Shown: positions 52,001 through 60,099 of the stretch, one piece after another
How positions within the stretch are numbered: the first letter of the stretch is position 1
Layout: each line of letters opens with the position of its first letter
NCBI GenBank assembly: GCA_964485855.1
Contig: CAZAKI010000006.1
Coordinates: 1-64,000, forward strand
From: UBA993 sp964485855
Lineage (GTDB): Bacteria > Bacillota > Dethiobacteria > DTU022
Direction: 5' to 3'
Length of the DNA: 64,000 bases
Position numbers and translations under genes: made by a program
The notes under the pieces: model-generated
What the model was told of the DNA's origin: nothing
The model's input: only the letters and a program-made list of their open reading frames with translations
Databases searched by the model: none

Positions 52001-52519
52001 CTTTTAGCAGAACTTTACAGACAGGCCGGAAATGATCTTAACCCCGGCATTCTTGCTCTGCACAGGGGTGGAAATACTGCAGGTCTGATTGAACTGGGTT
52101 TTGCCACAGGACTGGTGGATGAAAATGTTTTAGCTCCTGGTTGCATTAATGATCAGGTAATGGTGGCAGACCTGTTTAAGCAGATGAAAGGTTTACTGCT
52201 GATTGGCGATGAGCCGGCAGCACTGATTGATCTCGCAGCACCAGATAGTTTCATTGTGACGTTAGCTGCTTATCATCAATCCAAACTGCTCGCTTCCGAT
52301 CTGGTTTTACCATTGGCCGGCTATTTTGAAACAACCGGAACGGTAGTTAACGCTGAAAGAAGGCTTTGTGAACTAAGGCCAGCCTATGCGCCGCTTGCGG
52401 GGAAAAGCAATTCAACGTTGCTGATTGACTTCGCGACAGCTCTAGGCGGCACCTTGGAACCAGTAACAAAAGCTCAGGTTGTCGAAAGAATGAGTCGGCA
52501 TTTATTTTTTGAAGCCTAA
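49091..52519 (+). CDS. 1142-residue fusion: [2Fe-2S] ferredoxin, GltD-like FAD/NAD domain, 2x[4Fe-4S], NuoG/molybdopterin-like domain
   Basis: An N-terminal plant-type [2Fe-2S] domain (about 1-75; GSCRLC) leads into a GltD/NfnB-like iron-sulfur and flavin region. Its Cys motifs include CIAPCQEACP and ICGRVCPRFCEDQC. The FAD fold is at about 195 (VAVVGGGPAGLTAA), the NAD(P) fold at about 325 (VAVVGGGNTAMDAA) and the FAD closing motif is AGDAVTGPATVVEA. Two [4Fe-4S] motifs follow at about 614 and 660. A formate-dehydrogenase/NuoG-type cluster (CTRCGIGC) is at about 696, then a truncated molybdopterin-like domain of about 440 residues. The shortness suggests the last domain is structural, as in NuoG. 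Context predicts the electron-distributing subunit of the AOR complex. TGGAGG precedes the ATG. Confidence 0.88.
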   Translation: MPKVEITINGKKIMAEKGSNLLETALQNGIDIPHLCYDPRIKPFGSCRLCFVDTGGPRGPVAACGTVVEEGMNVVTDNESLYELRKTALELLLSEHCGDCIAPCQEACPAHIDIQGYIALLDRKEYKKAADLIKEKMPLPSICGRVCPRFCEDQCRRNMIDDPVNICDLKRFAGDYDLEMIDSYKTDAAADSGKKVAVVGGGPAGLTAAYYLALKGHQVTLYDRGPKLGGMLRYGIPEYRLPKALLDREINLIAGLCREVRLGEVFGKDFTIDDLTDQYDAVFLGLGCQSAQGMGLEGEDRPGILKGIDFLRCVAEGNPPVLGKKVAVVGGGNTAMDAARTALRLGAEEVHLIYRRSRNEMPAALIEIEEAEEEGIKFDYLTNPVSVLGTDCVMGVECVQMELGEPDESGRCRPLAVEGSEFKLEVDNVIMAIGQTLDQESTCSCNLELKGKTMAACSDTGQTSVEKVFAAGDAVTGPATVVEAVGAARKTALAMDRYLQGQMVESEPHIYNCSMGRLDQLDPDDFSEYPKEERLPVHHLAPEERKKSFAEYNQGLSEEDVVKETKRCLSCGCQDVFECSLRRLATDLNLDNERLGTEKKRYPIRKDHPFIVHDPNKCVLCANCVRICHEVQGANALCLVNRGYDTLVSPTLQLPLNETTCESCGQCVSACPTGALTAKGYFSKPGPWFPDRVVESTCTRCGIGCRIELNVVANRVTAINSPLRQDLNDGNLCLRGRYESLFAQDTDRILKPFVNFDGQKKQEIKWPEALERAASGLLQVKKESGPENIAVVISSSLCNEEMILAQKLATELIGTDQFYATGLPLSAANKSIKSLSYKNIAESDFILVIDADLPEDYPIVAQKIRKALSQDAKLAFIGTEVNRLFKDADVSVLYSPGKLKAILKVLLYYESGKEKVLSLSDAEITAALASLPQDLSDNPAVLVQIASLFLNSNKPVIVVDGDKTGSETYDLLAELYRQAGNDLNPGILALHRGGNTAGLIELGFATGLVDENVLAPGCINDQVMVADLFKQMKGLLLIGDEPAALIDLAAPDSFIVTLAAYHQSKLLASDLVLPLAGYFETTGTVVNAERRLCELRPAYAPLAGKSNSTLLIDFATALGGTLEPVTKAQVVERMSRHLFFEA

Positions 52520-52679
52520 TGGTTTGTGTTGTTCTTTTTCAACATTACTTACCGGGAATCAATACTAGTCAGCCGGGGAGGTGTGTTCCAAGGCTAGTCT
52601 CATCATAAAAAAGGGGATTTAAAAGTAAGAATAATAAAAGTATCATGAAATCTGAAAAACTGAATGCGGGAGGATTATT

Positions 52680-54020
52680 ATGTCCACGAAAATCAAAGAG
52701 TTTATGAATACTGTGATTGCTAAAAATCCTGGTGAAGTTGAATTTCACCAGGCAGTTGAGGAAGTTGTTGAAACGATTTATCCCTATATTGAAGATAACC
52801 CTAAATACCTGAAGGCAAAAATATTGGAACGTTTGGTAGAACCGGAAAGGATTGTCATGTTTAGGGTTCCCTGGCTCGACGATAAAGGAGATGTGCAAAT
52901 TAACCGTGGTTACCGCATTGAGTGGAATAGCGCCATTGGTCCCTATAAAGGTGGTATTCGTTTTCATCCCAGCGTTAATTTGAGCATTCTCAAATTTTTA
53001 GCTTTTGAACAGGTTTTCAAAAACGCCTTGACAACCTTGCCGATGGGTGGCGGTAAAGGCGGATCTGATTTTGATCCCAAGGGCAAATCAGACAATGAGA
53101 TTATGAAATTCTGTCAGAGTTTCATGACAGAACTGAGCAGGCACATTGGTCCGAACACTGATGTCCCGGCTGGCGATATCGGGGTAGGCGGGCGTGAAAT
53201 TGGTTACATGTTTGGTCAGTACAAAAGGTTGCGCAATGAGTTTACCGGTGTTTTAACCGGTAAAGGCCTTAATTGGGGTGGCAGCCTGATCCGGCCTGAA
53301 GCAACAGGATATGGATGCGTATATTTTGTAGAAGAGATGTTGAAGACCAAGGGTGACTCTTTACGCGGTAAAATTTGTGCTGTTTCGGGTGCCGGTAACG
53401 TGGCCCAGTATACTATTGAAAAACTACTTGAAATGGGCGCTAAAGTTGTTACCTGCTCCGATTCAAATGGCTATATCCGGGCGGAGCAAGGTCTGGAAAG
53501 AAAAGATCTGGAAAGCGTTTTGAAACTTAAAAATATCAAGCGTGGGCGAGTGAAAGAACTGGTTGATGAATTTGCCTGCGAATACTACGAGGATCAAAAA
53601 CCATGGTCGGTTAAATGCGACATCGCTTTCCCCTGTGCCACACAGAATGAAATTGATGAAAAAGATGCCAAGATGCTTGTTGAAAATGGCTGTATTGCCG
53701 TTGGCGAAGGAGCGAACATGCCTACGACGCCGGCCGGTGTTGAAGTATTTCAGACAGCGAAAATTCTGTATGCTCCGGGTAAAGCCTCCAATGCAGGTGG
53801 GGTTTCGACTTCCGGCCTGGAGATGACCCAGAATAATATGCGCTTGGCCTGGTCTAGAGAAGAAGTTGATCAGAAGCTACGTTCTATTATGGTAAGTATA
53901 CATAACCAGTGTGTTAAATATGGGACACAGGATGACGGCTACGTCGATTATGTCAAGGGAGCTAATATCGCCGGTTTTGTGAAAGTAGCCGATGCGATGA
54001 TTGACCAGGGAATTGTTTAA
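52680..54020 (+). CDS. gdhA: Glutamate dehydrogenase (hexameric class)
   Basis: This 446-residue enzyme interconverts glutamate with 2-oxoglutarate and ammonia. GPYKGGIRFHPSVNLS and LPMGGGKGGSDFDPKGKSD carry the substrate and catalytic Lys residues. The coenzyme fold VSGAGNVAQYTIEKLLEMG followed by CSDSNG resembles NADP-linked GdhA of E. coli, but coenzyme choice is uncertain. It follows the AOR operon by 160 bases. It could regenerate 2-oxoglutarate for the aminotransferase, releasing ammonia. GGGAGG precedes the ATG. A strong terminator follows. Confidence 0.95.
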   Translation: MSTKIKEFMNTVIAKNPGEVEFHQAVEEVVETIYPYIEDNPKYLKAKILERLVEPERIVMFRVPWLDDKGDVQINRGYRIEWNSAIGPYKGGIRFHPSVNLSILKFLAFEQVFKNALTTLPMGGGKGGSDFDPKGKSDNEIMKFCQSFMTELSRHIGPNTDVPAGDIGVGGREIGYMFGQYKRLRNEFTGVLTGKGLNWGGSLIRPEATGYGCVYFVEEMLKTKGDSLRGKICAVSGAGNVAQYTIEKLLEMGAKVVTCSDSNGYIRAEQGLERKDLESVLKLKNIKRGRVKELVDEFACEYYEDQKPWSVKCDIAFPCATQNEIDEKDAKMLVENGCIAVGEGANMPTTPAGVEVFQTAKILYAPGKASNAGGVSTSGLEMTQNNMRLAWSREEVDQKLRSIMVSIHNQCVKYGTQDDGYVDYVKGANIAGFVKVADAMIDQGIV

Positions 54021-54045
54021 GTCGATGCCTGTATAGAAAGCAAGT

Positions 54046-54079
54046 AAGGCGCTCTCTTTAATCAGGGAGCGCCTTTTGT
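54046..54079 (+). terminator. Intrinsic terminator after gdhA
   Basis: AAGGCGCTC (54046-54054) pairs with GAGCGCCTT (54067-54075), with two further pairs inside, and TTTTG follows the stem on the plus strand. Confidence 0.85.
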
Positions 54080-54224
54080 CGTCTTATCCCTGGTTAACAA
54101 TGTTTTTTCAAACCTCAAGGTTTGACCTTCTGTTTGCTATTATGTTAATCTAAAGCCGTTGGAAAAGCGGTTTTCGGATTGATGGCGATTTACGCTAAAT
54201 TAATTATTTTTCTGGTGGGCTAAC

Positions 54225-57191
54225 ATGGATTTAGAACGCTTGAATTATTACTACACAAAATTTAAATTTGGCGAAGATAATTTCCACGATCTGATGCAAT
54301 TCAGAGTTCGGGAAATTTTGCTGATCTCCACCCTCTATGATGCCTATACCTTTGAACAGGAGTCAAGGTTAAGTCAACAGTTAGTCGGCGAATATCATGA
54401 ATTAAAATTGACGACTATACCGCGGATCACCAATGTACCCACTGCTGAAGAAGCTCTGGATAAATTAAAAGAGCAGCGTTATGATTTGATCATTACTACC
54501 ATGCGCATTGCCGGTTTGACTGCTTTCGAACTGGGTCGGAAGATCAAAGAACAATACAGTGACATCCCGATTTTGCTTTTACTGACTAATAAAGCCGATC
54601 TAAGTATTGTATCGGGCAAACAGGGTGAAATGGCTTATTTTGATAATGTTTTTCTCTGGAATGGCGATTCCAAGCTGATCCTGGCGATGATCAAATACAT
54701 CGAGGATAAGCAGAATGTCGAATACGATACCCGCAATGGTCTGGTCAGAGTGATCCTGCTGGTGGAAGACTCGGTTGATTTTTATTCCCTTTATCTGCCG
54801 GCACTTTACAAAGAGATTATGTTACAGACCCAAAGGCTAATTTCCGAGGAATTAAATGATGCCCAAAAGTATTACCGGATGCGAGCCAGACCGAAAGTCC
54901 TCTATGCCAGAAATTATGAAGAAGCGATTGCTCTTTACGAGCAATATAAAGAATTTATTCTTTGCCTGATCTCTGATATTAGCTTTGAAAAAGATGGTGA
55001 AATAAATCGGGAGGCCGGAATAGAGCTAATCAAGACAGTCCAGAAGGATAAATGGGAAATACCGGTTCTCTTACAGTCTTCTGAACCGGCTAACAAAAAA
55101 GTAGCTGAATCTTTGCAAGCTAGTTTTATCTGCAAATACTCCCCGAATCTTTTATACGAAGTGAAAAATTTTATCTGTACGAATTTAGGTTTTGGCGATT
55201 TTATTTTTCGTAATGCAGACGGAGAAGAAATTGATCGCGCAACCTCTTTGGCAGACCTGGAAAAGAAGATTATGTTAGTTCCAAAGGAAACCTTGCTTTA
55301 TCATAGCAAGAAGAATCATTTTTCGGCCTGGCTGATTGCCCATGGTGAAATCCAGGTGGCGAGAAAAATACGTCCGGTTAAGAACACTGATTTTGCCGAT
55401 ACTGATCAGCATCGGCAATTTTTGGTTAATGTCTTTAACCAGACCAGGAACCAGCGGCGAAAAGGCAAGGTAATCGCATTTGAGAAAAATTCACTGGCCA
55501 CGGAAAATCAGATTATTAAGTTAACCGAAGGTTCGCTTGGGGGTAAAGGTCGGGGAATCGCTTTTTTTAACAGTTTATTTTCAATTATAAATACAGAACG
55601 GGAAGACGATGAAACTGCGATAAAAATCCCGAGGACTTTTATTATTGGCACGGATGAGTACGATTCTTTTATCGAAGTTAACAAACTACGCAAATTAATG
55701 ACCTGTGAAAACGATCAATTGATCAAGGAGCAGTTCATTAAAGGAAAACTCACCTCTGAACTAACCGCAAAGCTTACCGAACTGCTGCAGGTTATTACCA
55801 AACCCCTGGCAGTGAGATCCTCCGGCCTGCTGGAAGATTCGCAGTCCCAGCCTTTTGCCGGGATTTATGAAACCTACATGCTGCCCAATAATGCGGAGCA
55901 ATTATCAGCTCGTCTTGAACAGCTAACGCGTGCGATTAAGTTGGTCTATGCATCAGTATATTTACAGAACGCTAAAAGCTACATCGAAAGCCTTCGGTAT
56001 CGGTTGGAAGAAGAAAAAATGGCGGTTGTGATGCAGGAAGTAGTAGGGAAGGAAACGGCGGGGTTTTATTATCCTCACTTTTCAGGTGTGGCCCAATCGT
56101 ATAACTTTTATCCCACTTCTTATCTTAAGCATCACGATGGCGTAGCGATGCTTGTTGCCGGCCTCGGCCATTCAATAGTTGAAGGCGGTAGAACCCACCG
56201 GTTTTGCCCCCGTTATCCCGAGATGAACTTTTTTTCGCTTGAAGATCAGATCCGTTACACCCAAACAGAAATATTTGCCCTGGATATGCAAAAAGGCAAC
56301 ACCGAGAACGATAAAGTTGAACTTACTACCCTGGCTATGCTGCCAATTGAAACTGTTGAAGAACACAAGAATTTGAAACATCTGGCCTCTGCCTGGGATG
56401 CAGCAAACAATCGGATCGAAAGCGGACTTGCTACCGAAGGACCGCGGGTAGTTAATTTTGCCAACATTTTACAGTACGAAACTTTCCCCCTGGCAAAGCT
56501 TTTGGTTGATATTCTTGGTATCTCTGAAGTTGCCTTTGGAGTACCGGTTGAAATCGAATTTGCAGTTGATCTGACAAGTAATCAAGCTAGTGGCGAAATG
56601 CCTGCGTTTTACTTTTTGCAGGTTCGTCCACTTACGGTTAATACTGGTGAACTTAATATCGATCTTGATACACTTGGGGCTGAAGCCCTAATCCTATATA
56701 CAAATGAAGGGATGGGACACGGTGTAGTTGATAACCTTTATGACCTGGTAGTGGTTAATCCTGAGCACTTTAATAAAACCGAGACCATTAAGATTCAGCA
56801 GGAGATAGAATATTTTAATCAAAAACTAAAAAATGAAAACAGACGTTATATTTTGATTGGTCCCGGGCGTTGGGGTTCCCGCGATCGTAGCTTGGGTGTT
56901 CCGGTTAGCTGGGGGCAAATTTCGCAGGCCCAGGTTATTGTGGAAGCCGGTATTAAGGATTTTGATATTGAACCATCCCAGGGCACCCATTTTTTCCATA
57001 ACCTTGTTGCTATGAATATCGGTTATTTTAACATTAATTATCATTCAAAAACCGATTTCATCGACTGGGACTGGATCAAGATTCAGAATCGGGATGAAGA
57101 AAAGAGCTATACTTTTCACCTCAAAAGTGAACGGCCCTTTGTCGTTAAAATGGATGGTAAAAAAGGAACTTCAGTGATCATGAAGCCCTGA
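54225..57191 (+). CDS. Two receiver-like domains fused to a PPDK N-terminal (ATP-grasp) domain
   Basis: This 988-residue protein starts with two response-regulator-like folds (about 28-170 and 175-325; the second begins VRVILLVEDSVDFYSLYLPA). A linker leads to a pyruvate-phosphate-dikinase/PEP-synthase N-terminal domain (about 430-800). Its motifs are LGGKGRGIAFFN near 434, LAVRSSGLLEDSQSQPFAGIYETY near 528, MAVVMQEVVG near 598 and FLQVRPLT near 796. A conserved C-terminal part has IGPGRWGSRD. There is no phosphohistidine swivelling domain and no PEP-binding barrel, so it cannot be a complete PPDK or PEP synthase. It is probably a regulatory or ATP-dependent phosphotransferase of unknown target. 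It stands alone between gdhA and korDABC, with GGTGGG before the ATG. Confidence 0.82.
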   Translation: MDLERLNYYYTKFKFGEDNFHDLMQFRVREILLISTLYDAYTFEQESRLSQQLVGEYHELKLTTIPRITNVPTAEEALDKLKEQRYDLIITTMRIAGLTAFELGRKIKEQYSDIPILLLLTNKADLSIVSGKQGEMAYFDNVFLWNGDSKLILAMIKYIEDKQNVEYDTRNGLVRVILLVEDSVDFYSLYLPALYKEIMLQTQRLISEELNDAQKYYRMRARPKVLYARNYEEAIALYEQYKEFILCLISDISFEKDGEINREAGIELIKTVQKDKWEIPVLLQSSEPANKKVAESLQASFICKYSPNLLYEVKNFICTNLGFGDFIFRNADGEEIDRATSLADLEKKIMLVPKETLLYHSKKNHFSAWLIAHGEIQVARKIRPVKNTDFADTDQHRQFLVNVFNQTRNQRRKGKVIAFEKNSLATENQIIKLTEGSLGGKGRGIAFFNSLFSIINTEREDDETAIKIPRTFIIGTDEYDSFIEVNKLRKLMTCENDQLIKEQFIKGKLTSELTAKLTELLQVITKPLAVRSSGLLEDSQSQPFAGIYETYMLPNNAEQLSARLEQLTRAIKLVYASVYLQNAKSYIESLRYRLEEEKMAVVMQEVVGKETAGFYYPHFSGVAQSYNFYPTSYLKHHDGVAMLVAGLGHSIVEGGRTHRFCPRYPEMNFFSLEDQIRYTQTEIFALDMQKGNTENDKVELTTLAMLPIETVEEHKNLKHLASAWDAANNRIESGLATEGPRVVNFANILQYETFPLAKLLVDILGISEVAFGVPVEIEFAVDLTSNQASGEMPAFYFLQVRPLTVNTGELNIDLDTLGAEALILYTNEGMGHGVVDNLYDLVVVNPEHFNKTETIKIQQEIEYFNQKLKNENRRYILIGPGRWGSRDRSLGVPVSWGQISQAQVIVEAGIKDFDIEPSQGTHFFHNLVAMNIGYFNINYHSKTDFIDWDWIKIQNRDEEKSYTFHLKSERPFVVKMDGKKGTSVIMKP

Positions 57192-57209
57192 TCGATGGAG
57201 TTATTTTGA

Positions 57210-57242
57210 TTATAATAATGATAAGATCGATCATTATAATAA
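57210..57242. repeat. AT-rich inverted repeat upstream of korDABC
   Basis: Arms at 57210-57222 and 57230-57242 are complementary at 12 of 13 positions around a 7-base centre. It lies in the 149-base gap after the PPDK-N gene, without a T-run long enough to make a confident terminator. It could be an operator or a fold-back stabiliser. Confidence 0.5.
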
Positions 57243-57340
57243 TTATATTTAAATATCCGGTAGCTTTTTGTCACTTTCTGTCGGCCGCTGATTAGAATTT
57301 AATTTAGTAGTCTTATTGTCCGAGGGAGGGGATTTGACTT

Positions 57341-57601
57341 TTGACCCGAACCAAAGCAAAAGAATCCGACGCACTCTTAAACATTAATCACCAGTGGTGT
57401 AAAGGGTGCGGCATCTGTATGGCTTTCTGTCCGCGGGAAGCTCTTTTTTTGAATGACAGAGGAAAAGCGGAAGTAATCAGCGACAAGTGCACGGCCTGCG
57501 GTGTGTGTGAGCTGTTCTGCCCGGATTTTGCACTTTCTTTGATTAAGAGGAGGAGTTCAGCAAATGCCGGAAACGAAACCGCTTTTAATGCAGGGCAATG
57601 A
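57341..57601 (+). CDS. korD: Two-cluster [4Fe-4S] ferredoxin subunit of 2-oxoacid oxidoreductase (KorD)
   Basis: This 86-residue protein contains two [4Fe-4S] motifs, CKGCGICMAFCP (about residue 22) and CTACGVCELFCP (about residue 51). Such delta subunits carry electrons out of KorAB-type enzymes to free ferredoxin. The start is TTG with GGGAGGGG upstream. Its end overlaps the korA start by 38 bases, so the four kor genes form one coupled unit. Confidence 0.9.
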   Translation: MTRTKAKESDALLNINHQWCKGCGICMAFCPREALFLNDRGKAEVISDKCTACGVCELFCPDFALSLIKRRSSANAGNETAFNAGQ

Positions 57602-58694
57602 AGCCTGTGCCGTAGGAGCAATAGATGCCGGAGTTCGTTTTTATGCCGGTTATCCGATCACTCCTTCTACTGAAATAGCCGAAATAATGGCTGCACGGTT
57701 GCCGGAAATTGGCGGTGTTTTTATTCAGATGGAAGATGAGATTGCCAGTATGGCAGCCGTCATTGGGGCCTCGATTGGTGGGATGCGAACCTTGACGGCA
57801 ACCAGCGGACCCGGATTTTCCCTGAAACAGGAAAACCTTGGTTATGCAATCATGGCCGAGATTCCTACCGTGGTTGTCGATGTACAGCGGATGGGCCCCA
57901 GCACCGGTGTGCCGACCGCACCATCCCAGGGTGATGTGATGCAGTCACGTTGGGGCACTCACGGAGATCATCCGATTATCGTTTTTTCACCGGCTTCAGT
58001 TTACGAAACATACTATCTAACTATTGCTGCGGTTAACCTGAGCCAAAAACTGCGGCAGCCGGTTATTATGCTTCTTGACGAGGTTATCGGTCATATGCGG
58101 GAGAAAGTTATGATTCCCGAAAGTGGCAAACTTTTAGTTGAAAAATCAAGCAATGAAGTGCCTGCCGATTGGAAACCTTATGATGAGAAGGGGCTGACGC
58201 CCCTGGTTCCCTTTGGTTTTGGTCATTATTATCATGTAACCGGTTTGTATCATGATCAGTATGGTTTCCCAACCGGTGATCCGCTCCAGGTTGAGCGGGC
58301 TCTTGACCGGTTGCATGATAAACTCGATAAATATCGCGATGAGATTATCCTCACCAATTACATTGGTCATAAGGAGCCACGGGTCGCTTTAGTTACTTAC
58401 GGCTGTACTGTTCGTTCTGCTCGGGCGGTAGTGAAAAAAGCATACTGGCAGAATCGCCTGCCGGTCGGCTTGCTTAGCTTACAAACCATTTGGCCTTTTC
58501 CGGCCCGTGAAATTGAAGCCCTGGCCAAGCAGGTTGATGTCATTATTGTTCCGGAGCTTAACAGGGGACAGTTAGTTGGTGAAGTTGAAAGATATGCTGC
58601 CGGTCAGGCTAAGGTAGTACCGTTTAATCGCTATGATGGTGAAATGATCTTACCGGATCAAATATCTGATTTAATTGGGAGGTGGCTGTCATAG
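57564..58694 (+). CDS. korA: 2-oxoacid:ferredoxin oxidoreductase subunit alpha
   Basis: This 376-residue subunit contains the pyrimidine-side domain of the thiamine-diphosphate enzyme. YAGYPITPSTEIAEIMA, QMEDEIASMAAVIGASIGG, TATSGPGFSLKQENLGYA and PSTGVPTAPSQGDVMQ are hallmarks. The subunit set and lengths fit 2-oxoglutarate:ferredoxin oxidoreductase (KorA) better than the branched-chain VorA or single-chain PFOR, although related 2-oxoacids are possible. The product acyl-CoA and reduced ferredoxin would come from 2-oxoacids made by transamination or glutamate dehydrogenase. GGAGGAG precedes the ATG. Confidence 0.92.
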   Translation: MPETKPLLMQGNEACAVGAIDAGVRFYAGYPITPSTEIAEIMAARLPEIGGVFIQMEDEIASMAAVIGASIGGMRTLTATSGPGFSLKQENLGYAIMAEIPTVVVDVQRMGPSTGVPTAPSQGDVMQSRWGTHGDHPIIVFSPASVYETYYLTIAAVNLSQKLRQPVIMLLDEVIGHMREKVMIPESGKLLVEKSSNEVPADWKPYDEKGLTPLVPFGFGHYYHVTGLYHDQYGFPTGDPLQVERALDRLHDKLDKYRDEIILTNYIGHKEPRVALVTYGCTVRSARAVVKKAYWQNRLPVGLLSLQTIWPFPAREIEALAKQVDVIIVPELNRGQLVGEVERYAAGQAKVVPFNRYDGEMILPDQISDLIGRWLS

Positions 58695-59497
58695 AACAGC
58701 TGACCCAGGATTTTTTACGAACCAGGAAATTGCCTCATATCTGGTGCCCAGGATGCGGAAACGGCATTGTTACGGCTGCACTGGTTAGGGCCATTGAAAG
58801 AGCGGGTTACGATCAGCGTGATGTGGTTATTGTATCGGGTATTGGCTGTTCTTCCCGTGCTGCAGGTTATCTCAATTTTAATACCCTGCATACTACTCAT
58901 GGCCGGGCATTGGCTTTTGCCACCGGATTGAAAATGGCCAGGCCGGAACTGATTCTTTTTGTCATTATGGGAGATGGCGATGCCAGTGCCATCGGTGGTA
59001 ACCATTTAATTCATGCAGCCAGAAGGAATATAGATCTGAATGCCGTAATAGTAAACAATCATATTTACGGGATGACAGGTGGTCAGCATTCACCTTTAAC
59101 TCCGACCGGCAAAAAAGCTACTACGGCACCTCATGGAACCCTTGAAAGGCCGTTTGACCTTTTGGAACTGGCCCGGGGTGCGGGTGCAACTTTCGGAGCC
59201 AGGGGCAATGCCGCACAACCCCGCCAGTTGGAGCAGTTAATCGCCAGGGCATCCAGACATAAGGGATTCTCAGTAGTTGAAGCACTTTCTCCCTGCCCAA
59301 TTTCCTACGGGCGCCGCAATAAGCTGGGCGGGGCAGTTGATATGCTGCGAGACATGAAAGAAAAGAGTATCGCCGTTGAGCGTGCTGCTGAAATGAAAGA
59401 GGAAGAGCTCGAAGGGAAGACGCTGAACGGTGTCCTCTTTGAAATCGATCTTCCCGAGTTTTCAGAAGAGTATCACCGAATGATCAAAAATGCTTAG
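58682..59497 (+). CDS. korB: 2-oxoacid:ferredoxin oxidoreductase subunit beta
   Basis: This 271-residue subunit binds thiamine diphosphate. WCPGCGNG near residue 21, GIGCSSRAAGYLNFNTLHTTHGRALAFATG and the GDGDASAIGGNH metal-binding motif, then NNHIYGMTGGQ, are diagnostic. The start is unusual. The only standard start codon is GTG at 58682, which merges with the GGGAGG ribosome site. An ATA at 58691, within ATAG overlapping the korA stop, is at ideal spacing from that site. The gene overlaps korA and is followed by korC. Confidence 0.92.
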   Translation: MAVIEQLTQDFLRTRKLPHIWCPGCGNGIVTAALVRAIERAGYDQRDVVIVSGIGCSSRAAGYLNFNTLHTTHGRALAFATGLKMARPELILFVIMGDGDASAIGGNHLIHAARRNIDLNAVIVNNHIYGMTGGQHSPLTPTGKKATTAPHGTLERPFDLLELARGAGATFGARGNAAQPRQLEQLIARASRHKGFSVVEALSPCPISYGRRNKLGGAVDMLRDMKEKSIAVERAAEMKEEELEGKTLNGVLFEIDLPEFSEEYHRMIKNA

Positions 59498-59520
59498 ATT
59501 TGATTACGGGGGGATTATTG

Positions 59521-60099
59521 TTGAGTAAAAGACAGGAGATATTGCTGACTGGAGCCGGTGGGCAGGGATTGATCTTGGCATCTATCGTCCTGGCTGAAGC
59601 AGCTGTTAATGATAATAAAAATGTTGTTCAAACCCAGTCTTACGGGCCTGAGGCGCGCGGTGGGGCCAGTATGGCTGGAGTGATTATTGATGTTGACACA
59701 ATCGAATATCCCAAGGTAACCAGCCCAACGGTTTTGCTCTGTATGAATCAGGCTTCATATAACAAGTATTTACCGAAAGTAGAACCTGGCTGTGTTATTA
59801 TAACCGATTCAACTTTTGTCAGCGGCCCATACAAGGAAGAATATAAAGTTCGGTCTTTCCCCATAACCAAGATGGCCAAAGAAATACTAAAACGCGAAGT
59901 AGTTGCTAATATGCTGGCACTAGGGGTGATCAATGCTGCTACCGGGCTGGTTGATCGAGAAATCTTCAGGGAAAGCATATTCAAGATGGCTCCCAAGGGA
60001 AGTGGTGAGCTTAATCAGCAGGCGTATGATCTTGGTTACAGCATTTTTGAGGCGGGCCCTGGACAGGTTAACGGCGTATCTGCTCAAAACCCTCAATAA
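59521..60099 (+). CDS. korC: 2-oxoacid:ferredoxin oxidoreductase subunit gamma
   Basis: This 192-residue gamma subunit has GAGGQGLILASIVLAEAA at its start and QSYGPEARGGASMAGVIID, standard for KorC/PorC chains. The TTG at 59521 was chosen because GGGGGGA ends six bases upstream; a TTG at 59500 opens the same frame. The 3' end overlaps the beginning of the sensor kinase gene, which suggests the kinase and regulator are read from the kor transcript. Confidence 0.9.
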   Translation: MSKRQEILLTGAGGQGLILASIVLAEAAVNDNKNVVQTQSYGPEARGGASMAGVIIDVDTIEYPKVTSPTVLLCMNQASYNKYLPKVEPGCVIITDSTFVSGPYKEEYKVRSFPITKMAKEILKREVVANMLALGVINAATGLVDREIFRESIFKMAPKGSGELNQQAYDLGYSIFEAGPGQVNGVSAQNPQ

